DNA from: Planctomycetota bacterium
GTDB lineage: Bacteria; Planctomycetota; Phycisphaerae; Phycisphaerales; UBA1924
DNA: 6,536 bases
NCBI GenBank assembly: GCA_023434205.1
Contig: JAEYTB010000214.1
Coordinates: 1-6,536, forward strand
Reading direction: 5' to 3'
In this document: piece by piece, positions 1 through 5,882 of the stretch
Layout: every line of letters starts with the position of its first letter
Numbering within the stretch: the stretch's first letter is position 1
Translations under genes and position numbers: made by a program
The notes under the pieces: generated by a model
Told to the model about the DNA's origin: nothing
Database searches by the model: none
The model's input: only the letters and a program-made list of their open reading frames with translations

Positions 1-27
1 TCCCCACGCTCCATCGTCTACGCCTGA
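1..27 (+). CDS. possible 3' end of an upstream gene (partial)
   Basis: Frame 1 reads SPRSIVYA and then stops at TGA 25-27. Eight codons are too few to assign a family. The reason to suspect a real gene end is context: four bases after this TGA a hairpin repeat begins, and the same arrangement (TGA, four bases, hairpin) follows the 5234-5878 gene. The other two + frames stay open well past this point but run through the hairpin repeats and the promoter-like region, so they are less likely to be coding. This is inference from layout, not recognition of a protein. Confidence 0.3.
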   Translation, partial: SPRSIVYA

Positions 28-31
28 GTGC

Positions 32-54
32 CACGACCGCGCTTCGTGGTCGTG
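32..54. repeat. REP-like hairpin repeat, copy 1
   Basis: The left arm CACGACCGCG (32-41) pairs with the right arm CGTGGTCGTG (45-54), giving a 10-bp stem with one G-T wobble and a CTT loop. Copies with nearly the same arms are at 4854-4877 and 5883-5905. Including the TGA and four bases in front, 25-54 matches 5876-5905 at 26 of 30 positions. With no T-run after the stem it is not a classic intrinsic terminator. A dispersed REP-like element, or a terminator or mRNA-stabilising hairpin at a gene end, are the main readings. Confidence 0.75.
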
Positions 55-71
55 CTGCGCTCTCGTACCCA

Positions 72-92
72 ACCGCGCTTCCCCGTCGTGCT
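72..92. repeat. decayed tandem copy of the hairpin repeat
   Basis: ACCGCGCTTC at 72-81 repeats 36-45 exactly. After three mismatched bases, GTCGTGCT at 85-92 repeats 49-56. That is 18 of 21 matches at a period of 36 nt. The three mismatches fall in the right arm, so the copy no longer folds well. It looks like a tandem duplication of copy 1 that has lost its palindrome. Confidence 0.55.
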
Positions 93-176
93 CCACACCC
101 GCACCCCTCCCGCCCCTAACCTCCAACCCCCGCCGATTTGTTGCTTTTGAATGCATCCCGCGCAACCCGCGGCCTG

Positions 177-182
177 TAGCAT
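177..182 (+). promoter_or_regulatory. candidate -10 element for the 222 gene
   Basis: TAGCAT fits the TANNNT pattern and lies in the only relatively AT-rich part of the 5' spacer, just after a T-rich patch at 138-152. It would place a transcription start near 189 and leave a leader of about 33 nt containing the Shine-Dalgarno. No convincing -35 hexamer sits at 16-18 nt, so this is weak. Confidence 0.25.
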
Positions 183-208
183 GGAGCACCTGTCTGCGGG
201 GCTTGAGC

Positions 209-216
209 AAAGGAGG
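209..216 (+). promoter_or_regulatory. strong Shine-Dalgarno (AAAGGAGG)
   Basis: AAAGGAGG is a near-perfect anti-16S match. Two consecutive GTG codons follow: 222-224 at 5 nt and 225-227 at 8 nt. Both are in frame and differ by one residue, so the exact first codon is ambiguous. The site clearly fixes the start region of the exported repeat protein, and it is the strongest ribosome binding site in the window. Confidence 0.75.
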
Positions 217-221
217 GGCGC

Positions 222-2567
222 GTGGTGGGTGCTCGGGTGTGGCTGGCGGCAGCATGCATAGGGGTATCCGCGGCAGGTGCGGTCGCCCAGACGCCCGTGC
301 AGTTCCGGCTGATCCGCGCCGGGCTGTTCGACGCGGAACACACCAACCCCGCGACGGGGGCAAGCTCCTCGTTCTTTCAGTTCCCCGGCGAGGGGTCGGT
401 CCTCGTGGGCACCAGCCACCAGGGCGGCCTTCCTTTCTCGCCCGGGTTCAGCGCGTGGGTGTTCGACACGGCGACGTTCGAGACGACCCGCGTCGGATTG
501 CTGGATGACGAGCACACATCGGCCGCGGGGCTGCGGGCGTCCGAGGTGACGCACCGGCGGCTGGGCTGCGTGTTCGGCACATCGCGCCGATACGCCGGCG
601 CCGCGCAGCAAGGCGGATCGGTGTGGCGTTACACCACCGCCGACGGCGTCCTCGTGCGGATGGGGCTTTTCGGGAGCGAGTACACGGGGGCGGACAATTC
701 AAGATTGTCGGCGATCTCCCGCGTGAACGCGAGGGGCGATGCATGCGGGACATCCGCGCGGTACGTGGGCGGAGTGACGGCCGGCCAGGCTGCGTGGGTG
801 CTGCCCCGCGATGGCGGCGGCGTGGTCAGGATTGGGCTGGTGGATGCGGCGCACACCTCGGGCGGGACGCCGGTGCAGCACTCCACGGTGCGGCTCATGG
901 ATGAGCAGGGGCGTGTGGCGGGCGTTTCGACGCTGTACCACGGCGCGCCGATGCCGCCGGGCCAGAGCGCCTGGGTGTACAACCCGGCGACGGGAGTCAC
1001 CACCCGCGTAGGCCTGCTGGGCCCGGACTATGTGGACGTATCGGGGTACCACTACAGCGATGTCGCCCCCGACGCCTTCGGGCTGGGGGATGGGTTCGTG
1101 GCCGGAACGACGCACAGGTACCTGAACTCACAGTTCAAGGGCACCGACGCCTGGATCTGCGACCTGGCGACAGGAGTGGTGACGCCGCTGGGCCCCCACG
1201 GCCCCGTCGTCACCTCCGCGACGGGGTTGCGCGAGGCACGCCTGAGCCGGCTCACCCAGGGGTTGGTGCTGGGGTACTCATTGAGGTACGAAGGGGGGTG
1301 GAGCCCGCTCGGCAACGTGCCCTGGTGGGCGGACGCCGCAACGGGCGTGGGCGGGATCGTCGGCCTGACGGGGCCGGAGCACACATCCAGCTCGGGCCTC
1401 CGAAGCTCCTTCGCGCGGCCATTGAACGAGACATTCCTCGCGGGGAGTTCGACCCGGTACAGCGGTGCCACGCAGCTTGGCAGCACGGCGTGGCTGTACC
1501 GGTTTGCGACGGGCGAACACACCCCCGTCGGGTACACAGACGCCGCGCACACCAAGGCAAGCGGGAACCGCAACTCATCGGTCCTGGGCACGTGCGAGGG
1601 CGTCATCGTCGGTGTGTCGGAGCGCACCGAGACCGAAGGGCATTACACGCTGGTAACCCTGTGGGGCCTCAACCCCGCCGGAGGCGAGCCGTTCCCGCTC
1701 GGGCTGTACGGGCCCGAGCACTTCAACAGCGCGGGCAAGCCTGCAAGCTGGATTCTCCCGCCGTATGACTACGTGGTGCGGCCGAGCCAGTACATCTTCG
1801 GGAACTCCAAACGCGGGGCGGTGTTTGGGGGCGGGTATACGCCGTGGGTTCGCGACATGCGCTCGGGGCAGGTGCACCGGCTGGGGCTGGAGGACTTCAC
1901 GCACACCGCGGCGTCCGGGCTAAGGGAATCGGTGGTGCATCAGAGCGTGAAAGCGGGACGGGTGTACGGGTACAGCACAAGGTACTTCGGCCCCATAGCC
2001 ATTGGCCGATCTTTGTTTGTCCATGACCTCAGTACTGGAGAGGTTCTGCCGATTGTCGTGCAGGTCGGGCCCGACGGCCAGTCATACACGATGGCGCCGC
2101 TATGGGCAGTCACTGACTCGGGCGAGTTTGCGGGGTTCTTCAGGGACTTCCAGGCCTCCGCCCAGGGACCCTACGTGTCGTTCTACTGGAGCCCGGGCAC
2201 CGGCGTTCGGCTCATGGATAGCGTGGTGGCGGGCGGGTTCGAGTCGGCGGGCTACGTACTCCCGCAATCAGAGAGCGAGGCGCAGCAGGTATTCCAGGTG
2301 AGCCCTGCGGGTGTGTTCTGGGGGAATCTCACCCTGCCCGCCACGGGGGAACGCATCGCGTTCGTGATGAGGCAGGTGGCGTGTACGCCGGACTTCGATG
2401 GTGATGGCGACGCGGCGACCGATGCCGATATCGAAGCGTTCTTCGCCTGCCTTGGGGGCAACTGCTGCCGCACGTGCGGGACGGCGGACTTCAACGCCGA
2501 CGGTGATCCGGGTACGGATGCCGACATCGAGAGCTTCTTCCGTGTGCTCGCCGGGGGGCCCTGCTGA
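222..2567 (+). CDS. exported tandem-repeat protein with dockerin-like C-terminus
   Basis: This 781-aa protein is probably secreted and calcium-binding at its C-terminus; its substrate or partner is unknown. Residues 1-22 form a signal peptide (basic R5, hydrophobic core, AVA before Q23). Residues 32-609 are ten tandem units of 56-61 aa, each opening with a GLxxxEHT-like motif and later carrying G.S.RY.G and AW.YD.ATG-like stretches. Residues 610-720 are a more diverged region. This rhythm resembles HAF-type extracellular repeats and suggests beta-propeller blades, which is inference. Residues 721-781 hold two D.DGDGD...TDADIE.FF units and six cysteines, ending in GGPC, like dockerin-type ends of planctomycete secreted proteins. 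The GTG start is chosen for the AAAGGAGG at 209-216; GTG 225 is equally possible. C12 in the leader is preceded by AAA, not a good lipobox. Its codons are noticeably richer in G than those of the genes downstream. Confidence 0.88.
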   Translation: MVGARVWLAAACIGVSAAGAVAQTPVQFRLIRAGLFDAEHTNPATGASSSFFQFPGEGSVLVGTSHQGGLPFSPGFSAWVFDTATFETTRVGLLDDEHTSAAGLRASEVTHRRLGCVFGTSRRYAGAAQQGGSVWRYTTADGVLVRMGLFGSEYTGADNSRLSAISRVNARGDACGTSARYVGGVTAGQAAWVLPRDGGGVVRIGLVDAAHTSGGTPVQHSTVRLMDEQGRVAGVSTLYHGAPMPPGQSAWVYNPATGVTTRVGLLGPDYVDVSGYHYSDVAPDAFGLGDGFVAGTTHRYLNSQFKGTDAWICDLATGVVTPLGPHGPVVTSATGLREARLSRLTQGLVLGYSLRYEGGWSPLGNVPWWADAATGVGGIVGLTGPEHTSSSGLRSSFARPLNETFLAGSSTRYSGATQLGSTAWLYRFATGEHTPVGYTDAAHTKASGNRNSSVLGTCEGVIVGVSERTETEGHYTLVTLWGLNPAGGEPFPLGLYGPEHFNSAGKPASWILPPYDYVVRPSQYIFGNSKRGAVFGGGYTPWVRDMRSGQVHRLGLEDFTHTAASGLRESVVHQSVKAGRVYGYSTRYFGPIAIGRSLFVHDLSTGEVLPIVVQVGPDGQSYTMAPLWAVTDSGEFAGFFRDFQASAQGPYVSFYWSPGTGVRLMDSVVAGGFESAGYVLPQSESEAQQVFQVSPAGVFWGNLTLPATGERIAFVMRQVACTPDFDGDGDAATDADIEAFFACLGGNCCRTCGTADFNADGDPGTDADIESFFRVLAGGPC
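315..2048 (+). repeat. ten tandem ~57-aa protein repeats
   Basis: Within the exported protein the units begin at residues 32, 90, 146, 203, 262, 322, 379, 435, 492 and 553, with lengths 58, 56, 57, 59, 60, 57, 56, 57, 61 and 57. The shared features are [RP].GL, EHT or a variant about five residues later, a central G.S.RY.G, then W.Y..ATG. Units 5, 6, 8 and 9 have diverged most; unit 9 has lost RY and gained residues. The DNA is not obviously repetitive, so the array is old rather than recently expanded. Confidence 0.8.
2382..2564 (+). other. dockerin-like calcium-binding C-terminal domain
   Basis: Residues 721-781 contain duplicated loops at 724-741 (DFDGDGD..TDADIEAFF) and 756-773 (DFNADGD..TDADIESFF). 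These resemble the paired F-hand loops of type I dockerins. Cysteines at 721, 743, 748, 749, 752 and 781 frame the repeats and could form disulfides outside the cell. Compared with the usual dockerin loop, the acidic residue that closes the loop sits one position later in both copies. Family knowledge suggests attachment to a cohesin-like or surface partner, but none is encoded here. Confidence 0.75.
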
Positions 2568-2671
2568 CGCAGGTTGTTTGTCCTCCTCCGCCCCCCTCCG
2601 CCTTTGTGCGCAAAAAACCGGTAAGCCCCCAATTCAACCCGACACCCCCTTGCACCCCGCTCCCACGTGGT

Positions 2672-2677
2672 TAGGCT
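2672..2677 (+). promoter_or_regulatory. candidate -10 element for a leaderless mRNA
   Basis: TAGGCT (TANNNT) lies exactly six bases before the ATG at 2684, and no Shine-Dalgarno is present between them. TTGCAC at 2650-2655, 16 nt upstream, is a possible -35 (TTG only). This geometry is what is known for leaderless genes in Deinococcus and actinobacteria, where transcription begins at the start codon. The rsmD start has the same spacing. The remainder of the 2568-2683 spacer holds a pyrimidine-rich run and an A6 tract near 2612, but no convincing terminator. Confidence 0.45.
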
Positions 2678-2683
2678 TCCGTT

Positions 2684-3325
2684 ATGCAGCCCGAAACCAT
2701 CCTCCCGCCCCTTTCCCAGCACGAAGAGGCCATCCTCGCCCACTACCTGTCCCGCGAGAGTGTGGACCTCCCCTCCCTCGCGGCGGAGCTCTCCATCCCC
2801 CTCTCCCGCACCCTCGCCCTCGCCACAGGCCCCGCCATGCTCGCCCACCTCCAGGCCTTTGACCGCTACGCCGAGTTCCGCGAGCGTTCCCGCCAGAGCG
2901 CCGCCCTCTCCGTGCTCTCCGATGATCTGAAGCAGACCACCGACCCCGTCGAGCGCCGCCGCACCGCCACCACCATCCTCCGCGCCTCCCACAACCTCCT
3001 CCACGCCCGCCCCGCCGCCCGCAAGCCCACCCGCCACAACTCCAGCCCCGACACAGGGGTCAGGTCCCGCGCCGCCCAGCTTCTCGCGCTCATCGATGAG
3101 GGCAACGCCGCCACCACCCCTCCGCCTACGCCCGCCGCCCCCAGCCCCGCGAGCCCTTCAACCCCCGCGCCCACCGACCTCCCCCCAGTCTCAACCACCG
3201 GCCCCGCCCCCATCGACCTCTCATCTCTCGGCTCCCTGCTTCCCATCCGTCCTGTCGGCCCCATCAGTCTCTTCCGTCCCATCTCTTCCACCCGCCTCGC
3301 ATCCGCCGCGGGCGCTCCCCCGTAA
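2684..3325 (+). CDS. hypothetical protein, helical N-terminus and Pro-rich tail
   Basis: I do not recognise this 213-aa protein. Residues 1-110 are predicted by eye to be mostly helical and soluble. About residues 11-55 (HEEAILAHYL, then DLPSLAAELSIPLSRTLAL) look like a helix-turn-helix, and DPVERRRTATTILRA near residues 87-101 recalls segments of small-terminase-like or regulatory DNA-binding proteins. From about residue 125 onward the chain is low-complexity, rich in Pro, Ala, Thr and Ser, and probably disordered. No signal peptide or membrane segment is visible. The start is ATG 2684, with TAGGCT six bases upstream and no ribosome binding site. Third codon positions are strongly C-biased like the mutase downstream, which supports it being a real gene. 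A DNA-binding role is only a guess. Confidence 0.7.
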   Translation: MQPETILPPLSQHEEAILAHYLSRESVDLPSLAAELSIPLSRTLALATGPAMLAHLQAFDRYAEFRERSRQSAALSVLSDDLKQTTDPVERRRTATTILRASHNLLHARPAARKPTRHNSSPDTGVRSRAAQLLALIDEGNAATTPPPTPAAPSPASPSTPAPTDLPPVSTTGPAPIDLSSLGSLLPIRPVGPISLFRPISSTRLASAAGAPP

Positions 3326-3333
3326 CCCGTTCC

Positions 3334-3355
3334 TACAATCGCGAAATCCTCAGGA
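3334..3355 (+). promoter_or_regulatory. candidate -10 and Shine-Dalgarno of the mutase gene
   Basis: TACAAT at 3334-3339 matches five of six bases of the consensus -10, and AGGA at 3352-3355 lies 7 nt before TTG 3363. The 37-nt gap after the upstream stop therefore can hold a promoter of its own. No -35 is apparent. The Shine-Dalgarno is what decides the TTG start, because no other in-frame start codon lies near the conserved N-terminal strand. Confidence 0.5.
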
Positions 3356-3362
3356 ACGAGCC

Positions 3363-4949
3363 TTGAACAACGACCGCATCCTCATCATCGGCGCCGGCCC
3401 CACCGGCCTGGGCGCCGGCTACCGCCTCAACGAGCTCGGCCACTCCAACTTCCAGCTCTTTGACCGCCACCCCTACATCGGCGGGCTGTCCCACAGCTTC
3501 ACCGACGACAAGGGCTTCACGTGGGACATCGGCGGCCACGTCATGTTCTCCCACTACACCTACTACGACCGCTGCTTCGAGCGGCTCATGGGCGACGAGT
3601 TCACCCTCAACAACCGCGAGAGCTGGGTGCGGATGTTCGACCGCTGGGTCCCCTACCCCTTCCAGAACAACGTCCGCTACCTCCCCAAAGAGGCCGCCTT
3701 CGAGTGCATCAACGGCCTCATCAAGGCCCAATCCCACAAGTCCGGCCTCACCCCCGCCTCCGCCCGCAACTTCGGCGAGTTCATCGACGCCGTCTTCGGC
3801 GAAGGGATCGCCAAGCACTTCATGCGCCCGTACAACTTCAAGGTCTGGGCCTACCCCCCCGAGGCCATGAACAAGACCTGGATCGGCGAGCGCGTCGCCG
3901 TCATCGACGTCGAGCGGGCCCTCCGCAACCTCATCCTTGAGCAGGACGACTTCGGCTGGGGCCCCAACAACCAGTTCAAGTTCCCCTTGAAGGGCGGCAC
4001 CGGCGAGTTCTACCGCCGCTTCGGCCCGGTCCTGGGCCTCACCCAGGACGGCCGCGAAACCCCCGATTCACGCATCAAGCTCAACCGCGCCCTCACCTCC
4101 ATCGACGTGGACGCCAAGGTCGCCACCTTCAACACGGGCCAGGGGCAAAGCGAGTCCGTTCCCTACGACCACCTCCTCTCCACCATCCCCCTCGACATCC
4201 TCTGCCGCGACATCCTCAAGGGCTCCGTCCCCGACCACATCCGCGCCGCCGCGGCACGCCTCCTCCACTCCGGCGGCCACATGGTCGGCATCGGCATCAA
4301 GCGCCCCTGCCCCTCCACCAAGAGCTGGATGTACTTCCCCGAGGACAACTGCCCCTTCTACCGCGTCACCTACCTCTCCAACTACTCCCCCTTCATGACC
4401 CCCGACAAGGACCGCTACTACTCCCTCCTCTGCGAGACCTCCACCAGCCCCGCCAAGCCCGTCAACAAAGACACCATCGTCCAGGACACCATCGAGGGCC
4501 TCATCAACGCCGGCCTCATCTCCCGCGACGAGACCCGCGACATCGTCAGCACCTGGCACTACCACGCCGATTACTCCTACCCCACCCCCTCCGTCGACCG
4601 CGACGAGGTCCTCTCCATCCTCATCCCTTGGCTCGAGTCCAAGTCCATCTACTCCCGAGGCAGGTTCGGCATGTGGAAGTACGAGGTCGCCAACACCGAC
4701 CACACCCTCATGCAGGGCGTCGAGCTCGTCAACCGCCTGCTGCTGGGTGAGAAGGAGACCACCATCGGCGTGGTCTACAAGGTGACCGAGGACGGCCGCC
4801 AAGCCGCCGTCCACGAACGCCCCGCCCTCGCCGGCTCGGGCGAGAAGCGGTCCCACGACCGTGCTCGGACGGTCGTGCCCAACCCGCCCACGCCCGTCGG
4901 CGACCTCGAGGCCGGCCCCATCGGCGAGGAAGAGGTCGGCGTCGGCTGA
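3363..4949 (+). CDS. glf: UDP-galactopyranose mutase, eukaryotic type
   Basis: This 528-aa FAD enzyme should interconvert UDP-galactopyranose and UDP-galactofuranose in the cytoplasm, supplying galactofuranose for surface glycans. GAGPTGLGAGYRL (10-22) is the dinucleotide-binding motif. GGHVMFSHY (57-65), VPYPFQNN (96-103), MRPYNFKVWA (154-163), WIGERVA (173-179), YFPEDNCPFYR (324-334) and SRGRFGMWKYEVAN (431-444) match the Aspergillus fumigatus enzyme almost word for word. From memory of that structure, R177 and R334 correspond to the phosphate-binding R182 and R327, and N202, Y324, Y341, Y406, R434, Y440 and N444 correspond to N207, Y317, Y334, Y419, R447, Y453 and N457. Length fits the fungal ~510 aa better than the ~370-400 aa bacterial Glf. 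The TTG start is fixed by AGGA at 3352 and by the N-terminal strand. Residues ~486-528 are an extra tail containing a hairpin repeat. Related amine-oxidase-like flavoproteins are the alternative, but the full active site argues for the mutase. Confidence 0.9.
   Translation: MNNDRILIIGAGPTGLGAGYRLNELGHSNFQLFDRHPYIGGLSHSFTDDKGFTWDIGGHVMFSHYTYYDRCFERLMGDEFTLNNRESWVRMFDRWVPYPFQNNVRYLPKEAAFECINGLIKAQSHKSGLTPASARNFGEFIDAVFGEGIAKHFMRPYNFKVWAYPPEAMNKTWIGERVAVIDVERALRNLILEQDDFGWGPNNQFKFPLKGGTGEFYRRFGPVLGLTQDGRETPDSRIKLNRALTSIDVDAKVATFNTGQGQSESVPYDHLLSTIPLDILCRDILKGSVPDHIRAAAARLLHSGGHMVGIGIKRPCPSTKSWMYFPEDNCPFYRVTYLSNYSPFMTPDKDRYYSLLCETSTSPAKPVNKDTIVQDTIEGLINAGLISRDETRDIVSTWHYHADYSYPTPSVDRDEVLSILIPWLESKSIYSRGRFGMWKYEVANTDHTLMQGVELVNRLLLGEKETTIGVVYKVTEDGRQAAVHERPALAGSGEKRSHDRARTVVPNPPTPVGDLEAGPIGEEEVGVG
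4854..4877. repeat. REP-like hairpin repeat, copy 2, inside the mutase gene
   Basis: CACGACCGT (4854-4862) and ACGGTCGTG (4869-4877) form a perfect 9-bp stem with a GCTCGG loop. The outer seven base pairs are identical to those of copy 1. It is read in frame as residues 498-505 (HDRARTVV) of the mutase tail, 24 codons before the stop, outside the conserved enzyme core. Confidence 0.7.
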
Positions 4950-5233
4950 TCCCCTTCCCCGGCCCCCCAGAATCCCCTGGTTTGTGGTTCTAGGGCCGCC
5001 GCATTCGTTCAGTCTGTGCCGTTTGTTCCAAAAGAGCCGCCATTATCGTGGCCTTACAGAGAAATTGGCGCACATTCCCACCAGACGGGCCAGCGATGGG
5101 GAACAGGGACGGGCTCCACACAGGCGGCCTGCGCCCCGATCCTCCATCAACCGTCCTGCGCTGGGGGGACCTTGCTCCAGGCAGCCTACAGACCGTGCGT
5201 GGAGCTGCCGGGCCCAGAGCCCGGCAGAGCGAT
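4950..5233 (+). other. 284-nt non-coding leader region
   Basis: The spacer lies between the mutase stop and the 5234 gene. The 5234 frame stays open back through part of it, but codons there (TTA, AGA, ACA, CCA) are unlike the C-ending codons of the gene, so I treat it as untranslated. A weak promoter is possible: TTTGTT at 5022-5027 and TATCGT at 5044-5049 with a 16-nt spacer. GCTCCA at 5174-5179 can pair with TGGAGC at 5200-5205, next to the strong hairpin at 5205-5227. I checked for signal recognition particle RNA (its conserved GGAAGGAAGCAGCC-like loop) and 6S RNA by eye and saw neither. Confidence 0.5.
5205..5227 (+). promoter_or_regulatory. strong hairpin just upstream of the 5234 start
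   Basis: CTGCCGGGC (5205-5213) and GCCCGGCAG (5219-5227) make a perfect 9-bp GC-rich stem with loop CCAGA, ending six bases before ATG 5234. No T-run follows. In mRNA it would occupy the place of a Shine-Dalgarno, and none is visible there. It could limit initiation, stabilise the message or bind a protein as an operator; the sequence does not distinguish these. Confidence 0.5.
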
Positions 5234-5878
5234 ATGAGTGCGCTTTCGCGAAAACCCGAGGTGCTGCTGCTTGCCCAGGACTGGCAGGCCGATGTGACCC
5301 AGCTCCTCGACGAGCACCACCTGGTCGCGTGGTCCGATAGCGCCGCCCGCAGAACCCAGTTCGCAGTCTCCCTCGGCCAGTTCCTCGGAAGTCAGCGCGA
5401 CACCGAGGTCTGTGTCTTCTACGGCAAGCACATCACCGACCTCGACAGCTTCTGCTACCAGCTCGAGCGCGCCATCCCCGGCCCCGCCCTCGACCGCCGC
5501 GTCGACGGCCCCGGCGGCGTCGTCGCCCTTCTCCGCACCCGCGCCTCCTTCCGCGGCCGCCCCGAGTCCAAGTTCCGCTACTACATCTGGCACGACGCCG
5601 ACGTCCTCCTCCGCGCCAACCACCTCCTCTTCGGCCAGATCGTCGACGCCATCGCCGGCGTCGCCGCCGAGGCCGAGTACGTCTCCGACGACCTCCTCCT
5701 GCTCCACCGCGCTGTCTACGTCGGCAGCTCCATCCTCGACATCTACGCCGAGGACCCCCGCGCCCAGTTCCAGTCCTGGCGCATCGACGAGCACGCCGAG
5801 CCCTTCTGGAAGGTCGTCACCGGCGTGGAAGCCCCGCCCTTCCTCCGCTACCACATCGACCGCCTTAACAAGCGCTGA
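5234..5878 (+). CDS. uncharacterised 214-aa protein
   Basis: I do not recognise a family. The protein is soluble-looking, without signal peptide or membrane helix, and mixed alpha/beta by eye. A strand-like segment EVLLLAQDW is near residues 9-17, EVCVFYGKHITDLDSFCYQLERAI is at 58-81, KFRYYIWHDADVLLR is at 113-127, and a long helical region covers 128-146. The hydrophobic strand ending in HDAD resembles a Walker B element and the order recalls a RecA/AAA-like core. However, there is no Walker A (GxxxxGKS/T), so an active NTPase is not supported. C-ending codons throughout most of the gene support true coding. ATG 5234 is preferred because codon use upstream is atypical; GTG 5195 is an in-frame alternative that would place the hairpin inside the gene. 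It is followed by a hairpin repeat and then rsmD 44 bases on. Confidence 0.72.
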   Translation: MSALSRKPEVLLLAQDWQADVTQLLDEHHLVAWSDSAARRTQFAVSLGQFLGSQRDTEVCVFYGKHITDLDSFCYQLERAIPGPALDRRVDGPGGVVALLRTRASFRGRPESKFRYYIWHDADVLLRANHLLFGQIVDAIAGVAAEAEYVSDDLLLLHRAVYVGSSILDIYAEDPRAQFQSWRIDEHAEPFWKVVTGVEAPPFLRYHIDRLNKR

Positions 5879-5882
5879 GCGC

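Noticed and set aside
18..611. - strand open frame at the left end (197 codons)
   Set aside because: It runs through the hairpin repeats, the Shine-Dalgarno and the signal-peptide coding region of the + strand gene, and has no motif.
2579..2630. Possible intrinsic terminator around TTTGTGCGCAAAAAA
   Set aside because: The stem is only about four base pairs (TTTG/CAAA) and the following run is A, not T. On the opposite strand there is no gene to terminate.
2252..3037. Long - strand open frame spanning the end of the exported protein and the next gene
   Set aside because: It covers the dockerin-coding region, the spacer and the next gene without any recognisable motif. It is a shadow of high-GC coding sequence.
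3096..3362. N-terminal extension of the mutase frame by 89 codons
   Set aside because: It is Pro-rich low-complexity sequence overlapping another gene in a different frame. Conserved mutase sequence begins right after TTG 3363, which has its own AGGA site.
4068..4856. Long open frame on the - strand opposite the mutase (262 codons, Gly/Val/Asp-rich)
   Set aside because: It lies antisense to a well-supported enzyme. Its composition is what C-ending codons on the + strand produce when read backwards.
4968..4990. Possible terminator after the mutase (CCAG...CTGG then TTTGTGG)
   Set aside because: A four-base-pair stem with a short interrupted T-run is too weak to support.
5110..5230. Small structured RNA gene (signal recognition particle RNA or 6S RNA)
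   Set aside because: The conserved tetraloop/asymmetric-loop sequence of signal recognition particle RNA and a long 6S-like rod with central bubble are not visible.
5048..5233. N-terminal extension of the 5234 gene from GTG 5048
   Set aside because: Codons such as TTA, AGA, ACA and CCA are unlike the gene's own usage, the translation has no domain character, and the stretch contains the hairpin and promoter-like elements.
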